Shown: piece by piece, positions 1 to 7,136 of the stretch
Layout of the letters: the number at the start of each line of letters is the position of its first letter
Position numbering within the stretch: position 1 is the stretch's first letter
Source: Cyclobacteriaceae bacterium
Lineage (GTDB): Bacteria; Bacteroidota; Bacteroidia; Cytophagales; Cyclobacteriaceae
Length of the DNA stretch: 7,505 bases
Assembly: GCA_030589835.1 (NCBI GenBank)
Contig: JAUUZS010000197.1
Coordinates: forward strand, 1 to 7,505
Reading direction: 5' to 3'
Translations under genes and position numbers: made by a program
Notes under the pieces: generated by a model
What the model saw: the letters and a program-made list of their open reading frames with translations, nothing else
What the model was told of the DNA's origin: nothing
Database searches by the model: none

Positions 1-48
1 CCAAGTAACAATTTTCAATTTGCTTTCCTTTTTGTAATTCACTCTAAC

Positions 49-79
49 ATTTAAGTATGAGCCTTATTCATACTTAAAT
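49..79. repeat. Perfect 12-bp inverted repeat downstream of GH29 (possible terminator or 3' hairpin)
   Basis: ATTTAAGTATGA (49-60) and TCATACTTAAAT (68-79) are exact reverse complements separated by a 7-nt loop. The hairpin lies about 95 nt past the GH29 stop. Neither strand has a U-tract directly after the stem and the stem is AT-rich, so it is not a canonical intrinsic terminator. It could stabilise a 3' end, be a degenerate bidirectional terminator, or be a dyad operator for a gene left of the window. Confidence 0.5.
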
Positions 80-174
80 ATAAAATTTCATTGCCAATTA
101 AAATAACCGATTACTCATTAGCCCAGATCAAATGCGAGTAGGCCAGTCATTTAAAGATACCAACTCCATAAAAC

Positions 175-2034
175 CTATTCCACCCACAACCACTGAAACT
201 TAATCGGGTTGTCTTTTTTCGCCTCCACTTCTATGGTAATCTCATAAATTCCCTTTTCGGGAAAGTCAATGCTGCCGAGTTTATTTGACACAAAATTATC
301 AATATGAAAATCGCGGTTTGGCTCACCAACCGTCAGTCCGCTTGGAACAACATCATGCTGTAATGTGGCATTGGCAGCAAGGACAGAAATCGTTCCTTTT
401 GGTTTTTCTCCCTGGAAGCTATAGGAAACATCGATATGCTTTGTGCCGGGTTTATCTACATAGATTTTCCATGTAGCTTGATAGGTTTCATCGATCATTA
501 CATGAGCAGGAACTGTGCCCCTTCGATCGACTCCTTTTGCAGTTCTATCCCCTTCTTCAGAAATAAGGTTTGCAGGCGTTAAGGCATGTCCGCCATCTAC
601 GGTTTTTGCCACCAATCCATCTACAATTTTTGGCTTCTTATCATATTCCAATACTACGACAGAGATCAACGGATCAGGCTGGTCATAGGGCAAATTGATT
701 TCTGTAAAAGCCTCATTATGAGCAAATATTAATGGAAGTTGCAATTTATCTCTTAGCACATATGATTTCAATGGTTTACTTGTAATCCCGGTGATGGGAA
801 GTTTATGGCTATATGGCCAATTGTACACATGTAAATATAAAATGTGCTTACCGTCAGCTGTTGGCTTATAGGTGATTTTCCCCCAATCATGTAAGTCTTT
901 GTCTAAATCAAACGCTTCTGCGCCATAAATCGATGCTCCGTTTACATCCAGCCATTCGCCCATTTCCTGCATGCGCTGCATTATTTCATAGGGGACATCC
1001 CCATTTCCTCGTGGGCCGATGTTTAGCATAAAATTCCCGTTGAGGCTCACATTTCCAATTAGTGATTTGAGCAAGGTAGTGGTAGATTTCCATCTGGAAT
1101 CCGTTGCATGATATCCCCAGGAGTGGGCGACTGTGCCAGGTGATTGCCATGGATAATCGAGTTTTTTACTACCCATCTGATTGTCTCCCAGGGTTCTGTA
1201 ATCCACATCGCTATCCTCCTCAACAGAAAGCCCCAACCGAGAATTTACCAGGCAATTGGGTTGCAATTCGCGAATCAGACTTTTCAACTGCAGTAATTGC
1301 GCTTTGGTCACGATAGTTCGTGAATGATGGATCCACATATCGAACCACATGGTACCAATCGGGCCATAATTGGTGAGCAGTTCCCGCATTTGCGGAATTA
1401 CTTTCTCTTGCCAATATTGGTCATATTGCTCGGCCGTAATCGGATAAATTTCTTTTGTATGATCCCATCCGTATTTATGCTCCCAATCGACCCAGTGTGA
1501 ATAGTAAAGGCCGAGTTTAAGTCCATGTTTCTGACAAGCATCTGCCAATTCTTTTACAATATCCCTTTTTGGATTTGTATGATCTGCAACATCGTAATCT
1601 GAAACTTTGCTGTCCCAAAGTGCAAATCCATCATGGTGCTTGGCGGTCAGCGTCACGAATTTCATTCCTGACTTTTTTGCCAATATCACCCATTCTTCCG
1701 GATCGATAGATTTCCAGTCAAACCGGTCGAGCAAAGTAAGATATTCTTCTTTTTCAATGCGATTCCGATAATAAATCCATTCGGAATAATCGTTATCATT
1801 CCTAAGTTTCTCCCCTTTCCAATAGCCTTCCGCACCGCTATACACACCCCAATGGATAAACATGCCAAAGCGGGCCTCCACAAACCATTGTGCCCGATCA
1901 TTGGTTTGGGATTGGCTGATCACTTGAGTATTTACGCAAATGATAATTAATAATGGAATCAGCATTTTTGCTTTTAATTGGAAAGGAACTTTTCCATAAT
2001 TCATACTGAGTTTATTTAGCTGGAATTTTTTCAT
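175..2034 (-). CDS. Secreted GH29 alpha-L-fucosidase-like glycoside hydrolase
   Basis: Likely exo-acting alpha-L-fucosidase (retaining, GH29) removing terminal fucose from glycan side chains in the periplasm or at the cell surface. Seen: a hydrophobic signal segment (about residues 24-41, LIPLLIIICV), then GH29 landmarks: RFGMFIHWG (about 55), TAKHHDGF (about 130), the nucleophile motif MWFDMW with Asp232, SWGYH (about 305) and LNGNFMLNIGP (about 332). A beta-sandwich-like region follows from about 385, then an extra beta-rich C-terminal stretch from about 490 to 619. Numbering is from the ATG at 2034 (619 aa). A TTG at 2043 would add three residues, and an ATG at 2004 would give a more usual short n-region before the signal core. 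Oddity: the position matching the human FUCA1 acid/base (WEMC motif) is Gln297 in PWQSPG, so catalysis may be altered. It is last in the minus-strand cluster, 393 bp after GH127. Family assignment is secure; the substrate is inferred. Confidence 0.9.
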   Translation of the reverse strand: MKKFQLNKLSMNYGKVPFQLKAKMLIPLLIIICVNTQVISQSQTNDRAQWFVEARFGMFIHWGVYSGAEGYWKGEKLRNDNDYSEWIYYRNRIEKEEYLTLLDRFDWKSIDPEEWVILAKKSGMKFVTLTAKHHDGFALWDSKVSDYDVADHTNPKRDIVKELADACQKHGLKLGLYYSHWVDWEHKYGWDHTKEIYPITAEQYDQYWQEKVIPQMRELLTNYGPIGTMWFDMWIHHSRTIVTKAQLLQLKSLIRELQPNCLVNSRLGLSVEEDSDVDYRTLGDNQMGSKKLDYPWQSPGTVAHSWGYHATDSRWKSTTTLLKSLIGNVSLNGNFMLNIGPRGNGDVPYEIMQRMQEMGEWLDVNGASIYGAEAFDLDKDLHDWGKITYKPTADGKHILYLHVYNWPYSHKLPITGITSKPLKSYVLRDKLQLPLIFAHNEAFTEINLPYDQPDPLISVVVLEYDKKPKIVDGLVAKTVDGGHALTPANLISEEGDRTAKGVDRRGTVPAHVMIDETYQATWKIYVDKPGTKHIDVSYSFQGEKPKGTISVLAANATLQHDVVPSGLTVGEPNRDFHIDNFVSNKLGSIDFPEKGIYEITIEVEAKKDNPIKFQWLWVE

Positions 2035-2064
2035 AATTATCAATTTTTATCTTAAGATTTATGT

Positions 2065-2082
2065 GCTGGGCTCGTACCCGGC
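2065..2082 (-). other. Short GC-rich hairpin in the GH29 upstream region
   Basis: GCTGGG and CCCGGC can pair (five Watson-Crick pairs and one G-T wobble) around a 6-nt loop, in otherwise AT-rich sequence 31 nt before the GH29 ATG. It is followed toward the start codon by the perfect palindrome ATCTTAAGAT (2049-2058). There is no T-run after the stem, so it is not a standard terminator. A 5'-leader structure affecting GH29 expression is possible. No convincing promoter is visible in 2044-2169; the closest is TAGTTTTA on the minus strand at 2086-2093, one mismatch from TAnnTTTG. Confidence 0.25.
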
Positions 2083-2169
2083 CTCTAAAACTAGATATAT
2101 TTTTACACAAGCCGGATGCTTGCGACGTGTAAATTGGCCAAATCATTTATCCAACCTTTCCCACACTTT

Positions 2170-2385
2170 CTACTTCTTATCTTTCAATCTCAATACCACC
2201 GGCTCGATCAGAGGCAAATTACTTTCCGGTCGATCCAGGTCAAAATAAGCCTTTTCTCTTGTCGGGTTTTTAGGACTAATCCAGCGTATTTTGTACTGGT
2301 ATCCGGAGCCATAAATAATTCCTGGGCTTCGGGAAAATGGCTCCCCCCTAAAAAATGATTCGAGGGAAAATGATTCGTCGGACAA
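2170..2385 (-). pseudogene. Possible 3' remnant of a decayed gene between GH127 and GH29
   Basis: A frame ending at a TAG (2170-2172) reads like a genuine protein C-terminus: YQYKIRWISPKNPTREKAY, then FDLDRPESNLPLIEPVVLRL and KDKK. Upstream of about 2310 it degenerates into low-complexity sequence with a short tandem repeat, and its only possible start is a TTG at 2385. I see no ATG, promoter or clear domain, and I do not recognise the family. It lies on the same strand as the flanking hydrolases in an otherwise unexplained 393-bp gap, which fits the tail of a deleted cluster gene. It could also be a chance open frame, since another frame on the same strand is open for a similar length. Confidence 0.3.
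2352..2377. repeat. Short tandem duplication (15-bp period)
   Basis: AAAATGATTCG occurs twice (2352-2362 and 2367-2377), separated by AGGG, giving a 15-bp period. It sits at the point where the possible gene remnant of 2170-2385 loses coding character. A small slippage or repair scar is the simplest reading. Confidence 0.5.
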
Positions 2386-2436
2386 TTAATTTATAGTAAA
2401 ATTTCATATTATATCCTGAACAAAACGAAATATTAT

Positions 2437-4671
2437 TTACCACTTAACCGTACCTGCCCCGTCACCAATCACCGGAAATGAGCTAATCCTTAATCGGGCT
2501 GCTCCCATGGGGATCAATTCAATTGCCTCCTCTTCCTCATCCGACAACACCGGACTCTCCTTCAGCTCGGCTGCCAAACCATGTTCGTCAATTTTCCATT
2601 GTGAAATTTGCTTGGCTTTTGCAGAAATGGATATCGGTACGGCTTCGACGGTAAATGGAAAGTTGTCCTTTGGCCACGCTTTCCGATGAATCTCGAATGA
2701 ACCTTCCAGATTGTTTTTATCCAGGATCAAACCGTAGTTCCATGGAGAATCGGGATAAATTTCGTACGATGGCCACTGTTTTGTGTCGGCTCCTTTCTGC
2801 CATTTTGAATCTCCTATTGCTGTTTCATCACTTTCCAATTGTACATACCTTTCATCAATTTTTAATGAGAAAGTTAAAGGTCCGTAATTCAGGCTCACAC
2901 TGTTGTGGTTCTCTTCCCAGGTTTTTAGAGATAAATGCATCGGAACTTTCAACACAACTTCATCGCCATTTTGCCAGGTTCTTTCCATCCTGACCAGCTT
3001 TCCCGCTTCCGGGTTGATATCAATTTTGTTTCCATTGATAAAAACTTCAGCATCAGCACACCAGCCGGGAATCCTCAAGTACCATGGAAAATTTACATCT
3101 TGTGATGTGGACAGGCTAAAACGAATTTCCTCTTCAAATGGATAGTTGGTTTCTTCTTCGATCTGAATATCCACCCCATCACCCACTTTAGCATTTACAG
3201 TATTCTCAACGTACAAGGCAGAAACGATTCCATTATCCGGCGTGGCCATCCAAAGATTCTCGGCATAATATGGCCATCCCTGGGCATGGTTATGCTGACA
3301 ACATCGCGAGCTAAAAGGATTCATCATGAGAAACGGACCTCTGTTATCAATCCCAGGATGATGGTTTTTGCTGTCATTCTGAACCATCTTGGGGCTGGTG
3401 ATGTAACGCAACGCTTTGAAGTCTTCGGCGACCGCAGCAGGATAGGTGTTAAAAGCTACTTCTTCAGCATGATCTGCCCAAAAAACATCCCCGGTAATCC
3501 TGAACAAATGCTCATCAGAATTCATTTGCTCGACCATGCCGCAAGTTTCTATACCTTGTCTCGGATCGGCATATCCCGGTCGTGCATTTTCATCTGCGCC
3601 AAACATGCCCCCCGGCACCTGGCCAAAATGCTCGCGAATGATATTGAAATTATCATAGGTGGCCTGAAGATCGCTTTCTTCATGACTGACCAGATAATAT
3701 TGTGCCGGTTCTCGAAATGCCTGGGCAACATTCACATTATGCCAATCGATAAGATCGCCATACCAGTCGGGCCACTCAGAACCTACTCGCTTGGTTTTAT
3801 AATTTCCAATTTCGTTTAATGTATGACCTCTGCTCGCCCAGGGTGCCGTATTCCGGTGCACTTTTTCAGCCAGTTCCAGCAGCCATTCATCACCGGTTCT
3901 GTTATAAAGCCAAAGCACACTGTGCAAATTGTCTCCCCCACGTATCCGTTGCCAGTACTTGGTTTCTGACAAAAACAGTTCATCAGGAACAGTCAGTTGA
4001 TATTTAAAATAGTTGGTCATTAGGTTGATCACTCGTTCATCGCCAGAGTATTCGTAATATGACTGCAAACAATAGAGCATGATCATATTGGCCCAATAAT
4101 CCTGAATCTGAACCTCTTGTGCTTTTATTGCTTCAGTTCTATGTTCCTCAGAAACATAGCTTTTCCAGGCGAAGTTAGGCCCAAAAAAACCATTGGGTTG
4201 CTGGCTGTTGATCGTTCCCTCAATCCAGATTTTTGCTTCATCAATCATCTCCTGATCCTCCAGGATGTACCCAATGTTGGCATAGCCTTTTAGCCAATAT
4301 GGCACTTCTTCCCACCCCCATTTTCCCTTGCCTTCTTTAGAGAGCCATGCATTATCTTCTTTTTGTAACCACGCACTGATTTTTCCCAGATTTCCTGTCA
4401 ATCCATTTTTCTGACGAATCAAATATTCCCCCAGCCAGCCACCAGGTTCAATGGCACCTATCGGAAGTTTGATCAATGCACTGGGTTTTAATGGAGCCCG
4501 ATTACTTATATAATGGTCATTGGTTTGGCCGGTTTCCGGTCGGTCAACGATACTGAAATTTCCATCATTGGAATTTCTGCAAGACAGATTAGATAAAGCT
4601 AAAATGAAGATCATAGTCAAATAGCTGATTGGGTGTTTAATAGTTTTCATATTCCAAAAATTATAATTCAT
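2437..4671 (-). CDS. GH127/DUF1680 family lipoprotein, putative beta-L-arabinofuranosidase or related glycosidase
   Basis: Putative beta-L-arabinofuranosidase-type enzyme of the DUF1680 superfamily (GH127 and relatives). Some characterised GH127 enzymes instead release aceric acid from rhamnogalacturonan II, so the sugar is uncertain. Seen: a signal peptide ending at Cys31 (SNLSC, a relaxed lipobox), then the family N-terminal pattern GAIEPGGWL (about 72) and GLTG (about 90), an (alpha/alpha)6-barrel-like helical region to about 470, and beta-sandwich regions after it. The catalytic set of Bifidobacterium HypBA1 (Glu338, Cys340, Cys417, Cys418) is matched by Glu375, Cys377, Cys457 and Cys458 with nearly the same spacing. 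Cys457 would be the zinc-bound thiolate nucleophile and Glu361 (GADEN) the likely acid/base. The first ATG directly abuts the GH31 stop codon (TAAATG). An ATG seven codons later (4650) gives a more typical n-region, MKTIKHP, and may be the real start. Co-transcribed with GH31. Confidence 0.9.
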   Translation of the reverse strand: MNYNFWNMKTIKHPISYLTMIFILALSNLSCRNSNDGNFSIVDRPETGQTNDHYISNRAPLKPSALIKLPIGAIEPGGWLGEYLIRQKNGLTGNLGKISAWLQKEDNAWLSKEGKGKWGWEEVPYWLKGYANIGYILEDQEMIDEAKIWIEGTINSQQPNGFFGPNFAWKSYVSEEHRTEAIKAQEVQIQDYWANMIMLYCLQSYYEYSGDERVINLMTNYFKYQLTVPDELFLSETKYWQRIRGGDNLHSVLWLYNRTGDEWLLELAEKVHRNTAPWASRGHTLNEIGNYKTKRVGSEWPDWYGDLIDWHNVNVAQAFREPAQYYLVSHEESDLQATYDNFNIIREHFGQVPGGMFGADENARPGYADPRQGIETCGMVEQMNSDEHLFRITGDVFWADHAEEVAFNTYPAAVAEDFKALRYITSPKMVQNDSKNHHPGIDNRGPFLMMNPFSSRCCQHNHAQGWPYYAENLWMATPDNGIVSALYVENTVNAKVGDGVDIQIEEETNYPFEEEIRFSLSTSQDVNFPWYLRIPGWCADAEVFINGNKIDINPEAGKLVRMERTWQNGDEVVLKVPMHLSLKTWEENHNSVSLNYGPLTFSLKIDERYVQLESDETAIGDSKWQKGADTKQWPSYEIYPDSPWNYGLILDKNNLEGSFEIHRKAWPKDNFPFTVEAVPISISAKAKQISQWKIDEHGLAAELKESPVLSDEEEEAIELIPMGAARLRISSFPVIGDGAGTVKW

Positions 4672-6813
4672 TTATTTCGTCATGAAAGTCCATGAAACAT
4701 CACCATATGACCAGGGCCCCTCAACATGTATTTCTTCTACCAAGCCTTTCGCATTTTCAGCCTTTAGCTTTTTTAAAGAATATTTTCCTTGCTGATAATC
4801 AAAAGTGTTCCCATCGTCATCGTAAAGATCAAATGTTCCATTCTTTTTGCCATATACTCTTACTTCTAAAGGAGTATTTTCTTGCCAATCTGAAACTTGC
4901 CTGATAGCGGGCATCATTGGTACAATACCTCCATCTTTTACAAATAATGGAATTTTATCCAGACCGGCATCAATGTGAATAATTTCTCCATTTCCTACAT
5001 AATTTCCGGTATAAAAGTCATACCAATTTCCTGAAGGCAACACCACAACACGTTTTGTTTTCCACTTAAATAATGGTGCGACCAGTATGGATTCGCCCAT
5101 CATGTACTGATCTTTGATTTCCTTTTTCACCGCCACCGCATAGGGGTTGGTATCTGAACTTATGTCAGTTGTGACTTCCTCCTCTTGGAAATGGAATCCC
5201 TCTTCCATAGCCATAGCTCGGAAAGGAGGAATTCCTTCGAAATAATATTTGGCAAATGTAGCATACAAATAGGGCAACAACTGCATACGCAAAAATGCCA
5301 CATCCTGACATTGTTCATAGACCTCGGGAAATGACCATGGTTTGGTGCCATCAGCCCAGGCATTGATCATCGCCATAGGTGAGAAACAAACCGTTTGCAT
5401 CCTTCTCAGCCATTCTTCCGGTGTATCGCTTTTCCTGACTTCAGGTGTCCAAAGCACTCCACTGAAACTGCTGTTGATCAGTGCTGTAATAAAATCCTCA
5501 TGCCGATAATAATCATTATAAATCACATATGGAAAAGAAGAAGCACCGGCATTTGAGGCTCTCACTAAACCATAGGTCCGTTCATTTCTCTCCTTATAGA
5601 GCTCATGGCTCCATTTCTGAACCAATGTTCCGTATATTTGTCGCATGGTTTCCCCATCCAATCCTGAAGGGAATGACGCATTATCCGGCCAGACCCATTG
5701 GTCATAACCATCTACTTCGTCAATTTTAAATCCACTTACGCCCTTATCCAGCAATTCCCTATTAAAATGTGCTCCCATAATTTCTGAAGCTTCCTTTGTC
5801 ATAAAGTCTGGCACAATACCATTCCAGACCGTGTGTGTGCCAGTATAAGGTTCGATTTTTTCATATAGCGATCCTTCAGGAGAGACATATGGATTGAGCC
5901 AAAGATTCACCCGAACACCATCACCTTTAAGTTGTTGTATAAAATCACCTGGATTTGGATATCTGCTTTGATCCCACTCAAAAGTGCAGGGGTAAGACCT
6001 GGAATGCCATCCCGGTTCCAGCCCAATCACATCAAGTGGGAAATTGTGCGCTTTAAAATCATCTACTTCTTTTTGCACATCAGCATCGGTAAACAAAGTG
6101 GGTGTGCGCTGCCAAAAACCAAGTCCCCATTTGGGAGGTAAGTACCCACCCCCACAATACAAATTATATCTTTGAACAACTTGCTGTACATTCTCGCCGG
6201 CAAACATGATGACTTCCACGCCTTCTTCCGGAACCACCACCTCCACAATATCAGAATATGGTGCCGCAGTCCAGCTTTTATTGGTATTTCGGTCTTGCGG
6301 ATTTGCAGGGGTTTTGCTGTCTTTTCGCAATCCGGTACCGACATATACATCAATATATTTTGCGGCATTGATCAGCACGCCATACCCCTTGGAAGAAATA
6401 TAAAACGGAACCGGGGCATGCGTTCTTCCATTGTCCCGGCCTCCATAATGATCCATATGGAGTCTGTAAATCTTACCTCGCTGGTGAACATTTTTAAAAT
6501 TTAATCCGAGGCCATAAATCTGCTCGTCCTTTTCCAATGGGAACTGAAGATAGGTTTTCCCTCCCCTAACCTCCGCCTTGATGTCTAGTTGATCAATTGG
6601 AAAGTCCAACTTTCCCAATTTTTCAAGTGCATTGGCTCTTGGCTTAATTTCAGCGACATTCAGCAAGTTTATTTTTCCGGGTTTTCCAATTTCAGATTTC
6701 CAGATCCCTGAATATTCATTTTCCCATTTAGGGATTCCATTATAATTTTGGACTTTCTCTTCCGCGCAGGCGATTAAAAATAAGGCTGCAGCTAAAAAAA
6801 ACAGGTGCTTCAT
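4672..6813 (-). CDS. GH31 family lipoprotein glycoside hydrolase (alpha-glycosidase)
   Basis: Retaining alpha-glycosidase of GH31, a family covering alpha-glucosidases, alpha-xylosidases, alpha-galactosidases and sulfoquinovosidases. Seen: a lipoprotein signal with a perfect lipobox, LIAC (Cys16), followed by acidic AEEK; an N-terminal beta-sandwich (about 60-215) with YGLGLNF at 100; a (beta/alpha)8 barrel (about 225-540) carrying GLEPGW (264), NLWLNPYVSPEG (303) and the nucleophile motif GFKIDEVDG with Asp365; and C-terminal beta domains from about 570 with ILVAPLF and the family ending YDDDGNTFDY (about 664-673). The acid/base, normally in a W-S/N-G-D motif, appears to be Asp434 in VIYND. 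At 713 residues it is a compact GH31 without a PA14 insert, unlike the long xyloglucan alpha-xylosidases. The EPGW and YND variants argue against a classical alpha-glucosidase; alpha-galactosidase is one option. First gene of the cluster, about 50 bp downstream of a Bacteroidota-type promoter element. Confidence 0.93.
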   Translation of the reverse strand: MKHLFFLAAALFLIACAEEKVQNYNGIPKWENEYSGIWKSEIGKPGKINLLNVAEIKPRANALEKLGKLDFPIDQLDIKAEVRGGKTYLQFPLEKDEQIYGLGLNFKNVHQRGKIYRLHMDHYGGRDNGRTHAPVPFYISSKGYGVLINAAKYIDVYVGTGLRKDSKTPANPQDRNTNKSWTAAPYSDIVEVVVPEEGVEVIMFAGENVQQVVQRYNLYCGGGYLPPKWGLGFWQRTPTLFTDADVQKEVDDFKAHNFPLDVIGLEPGWHSRSYPCTFEWDQSRYPNPGDFIQQLKGDGVRVNLWLNPYVSPEGSLYEKIEPYTGTHTVWNGIVPDFMTKEASEIMGAHFNRELLDKGVSGFKIDEVDGYDQWVWPDNASFPSGLDGETMRQIYGTLVQKWSHELYKERNERTYGLVRASNAGASSFPYVIYNDYYRHEDFITALINSSFSGVLWTPEVRKSDTPEEWLRRMQTVCFSPMAMINAWADGTKPWSFPEVYEQCQDVAFLRMQLLPYLYATFAKYYFEGIPPFRAMAMEEGFHFQEEEVTTDISSDTNPYAVAVKKEIKDQYMMGESILVAPLFKWKTKRVVVLPSGNWYDFYTGNYVGNGEIIHIDAGLDKIPLFVKDGGIVPMMPAIRQVSDWQENTPLEVRVYGKKNGTFDLYDDDGNTFDYQQGKYSLKKLKAENAKGLVEEIHVEGPWSYGDVSWTFMTK

Positions 6814-6860
6814 TTTTACATAATTAGGTTAAACTTGAAATTATGGAATATTATCCAATT

Positions 6861-6868
6861 CAAAAATA
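6861..6868 (-). promoter_or_regulatory. Bacteroidota -7 promoter element upstream of the GH31 gene
   Basis: On the minus strand the bases read TATTTTTG, an exact match to the Bacteroidota -7 consensus TAnnTTTG. It lies about 50 bp before the GH31 ATG, implying a 5' leader of about 40 nt. No clean TTTG is present at the expected -33 distance, so the match is partial, and such AT-rich octamers also occur by chance. It would drive GH31 and GH127 together. Confidence 0.35.
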
Positions 6869-7060
6869 ATTTTCTTGCGTTTGAATTAATTAGAAATTAT
6901 CCATCCTAAAAAAGTATCAGATGGTCATGGGATGAAAAGATGTGGATTGGGGTGGAGGAACTTAAATAAGATTTACTAAAAAGTAAAGGCTAAAAGGTGA
7001 AAGCTCAGTTTATTTGGAAATTAGTATTGAGTCTGGTATAAAAACTCTCAGAAAAGAATT

Positions 7061-7136
7061 TCTCGCTAAGGCTCAAATACGCAAAGCATTGAGTATTAGA
7101 GCTTTATTTCTTTGCGGCTCTGCGGCTTTGCTTGGA
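7061..7136. repeat. Imperfect inverted repeat built on the TTTGCG octamer
   Basis: The left arm (7061-7086, ending TACGCAAAG) and the right arm (7110-7136, CTTTGCGGCTCTGCGGC then TTTGCTTGGA) are imperfect reverse complements around a 23-nt spacer. The right arm contains about three copies of an 8-base unit (TTTGCGGC, TCTGCGGC, TTTGCTTG). It resembles a degenerate copy of the dispersed CTTTGCGTCTTTGCG repeats common between Bacteroidota genes. It begins 33 nt beyond the polyprenyl synthase stop and may act as a 3'-end hairpin for that transcript. Confidence 0.55.

Noticed and set aside
2035..2043. TTG start giving a 622-residue GH29 protein
   Set aside because: An ATG three codons downstream (2034) begins the lysine-rich MKKFQLNK n-region and is preferred; nothing supports the TTG.
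2116..2358. Plus-strand frame of 80 codons in the gap before GH29
   Set aside because: It has low-complexity, hydrophobic-aromatic composition, no conserved pattern, and overlaps the more protein-like minus-strand remnant.
2386..2436. Terminator just after the GH127 stop codon
   Set aside because: The AT-rich sequence has only loosely matching GTAAA/TTTAC ends and no stable stem or T-run, so termination there is not supported.
3286..3819. Long plus-strand open frame (177 codons) inside the GH127 gene
   Set aside because: It lies wholly antisense to a clearly conserved hydrolase covering its catalytic Cys and Glu region, and shows no domain or protein-like pattern. It is a shadow of the codon bias on the other strand.
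6840..6872. AT-rich stretch before GH31 as a palindromic operator (GGATAATATTCC)
   Set aside because: Only the outer three bases pair; the centre does not, so it is not a real dyad.
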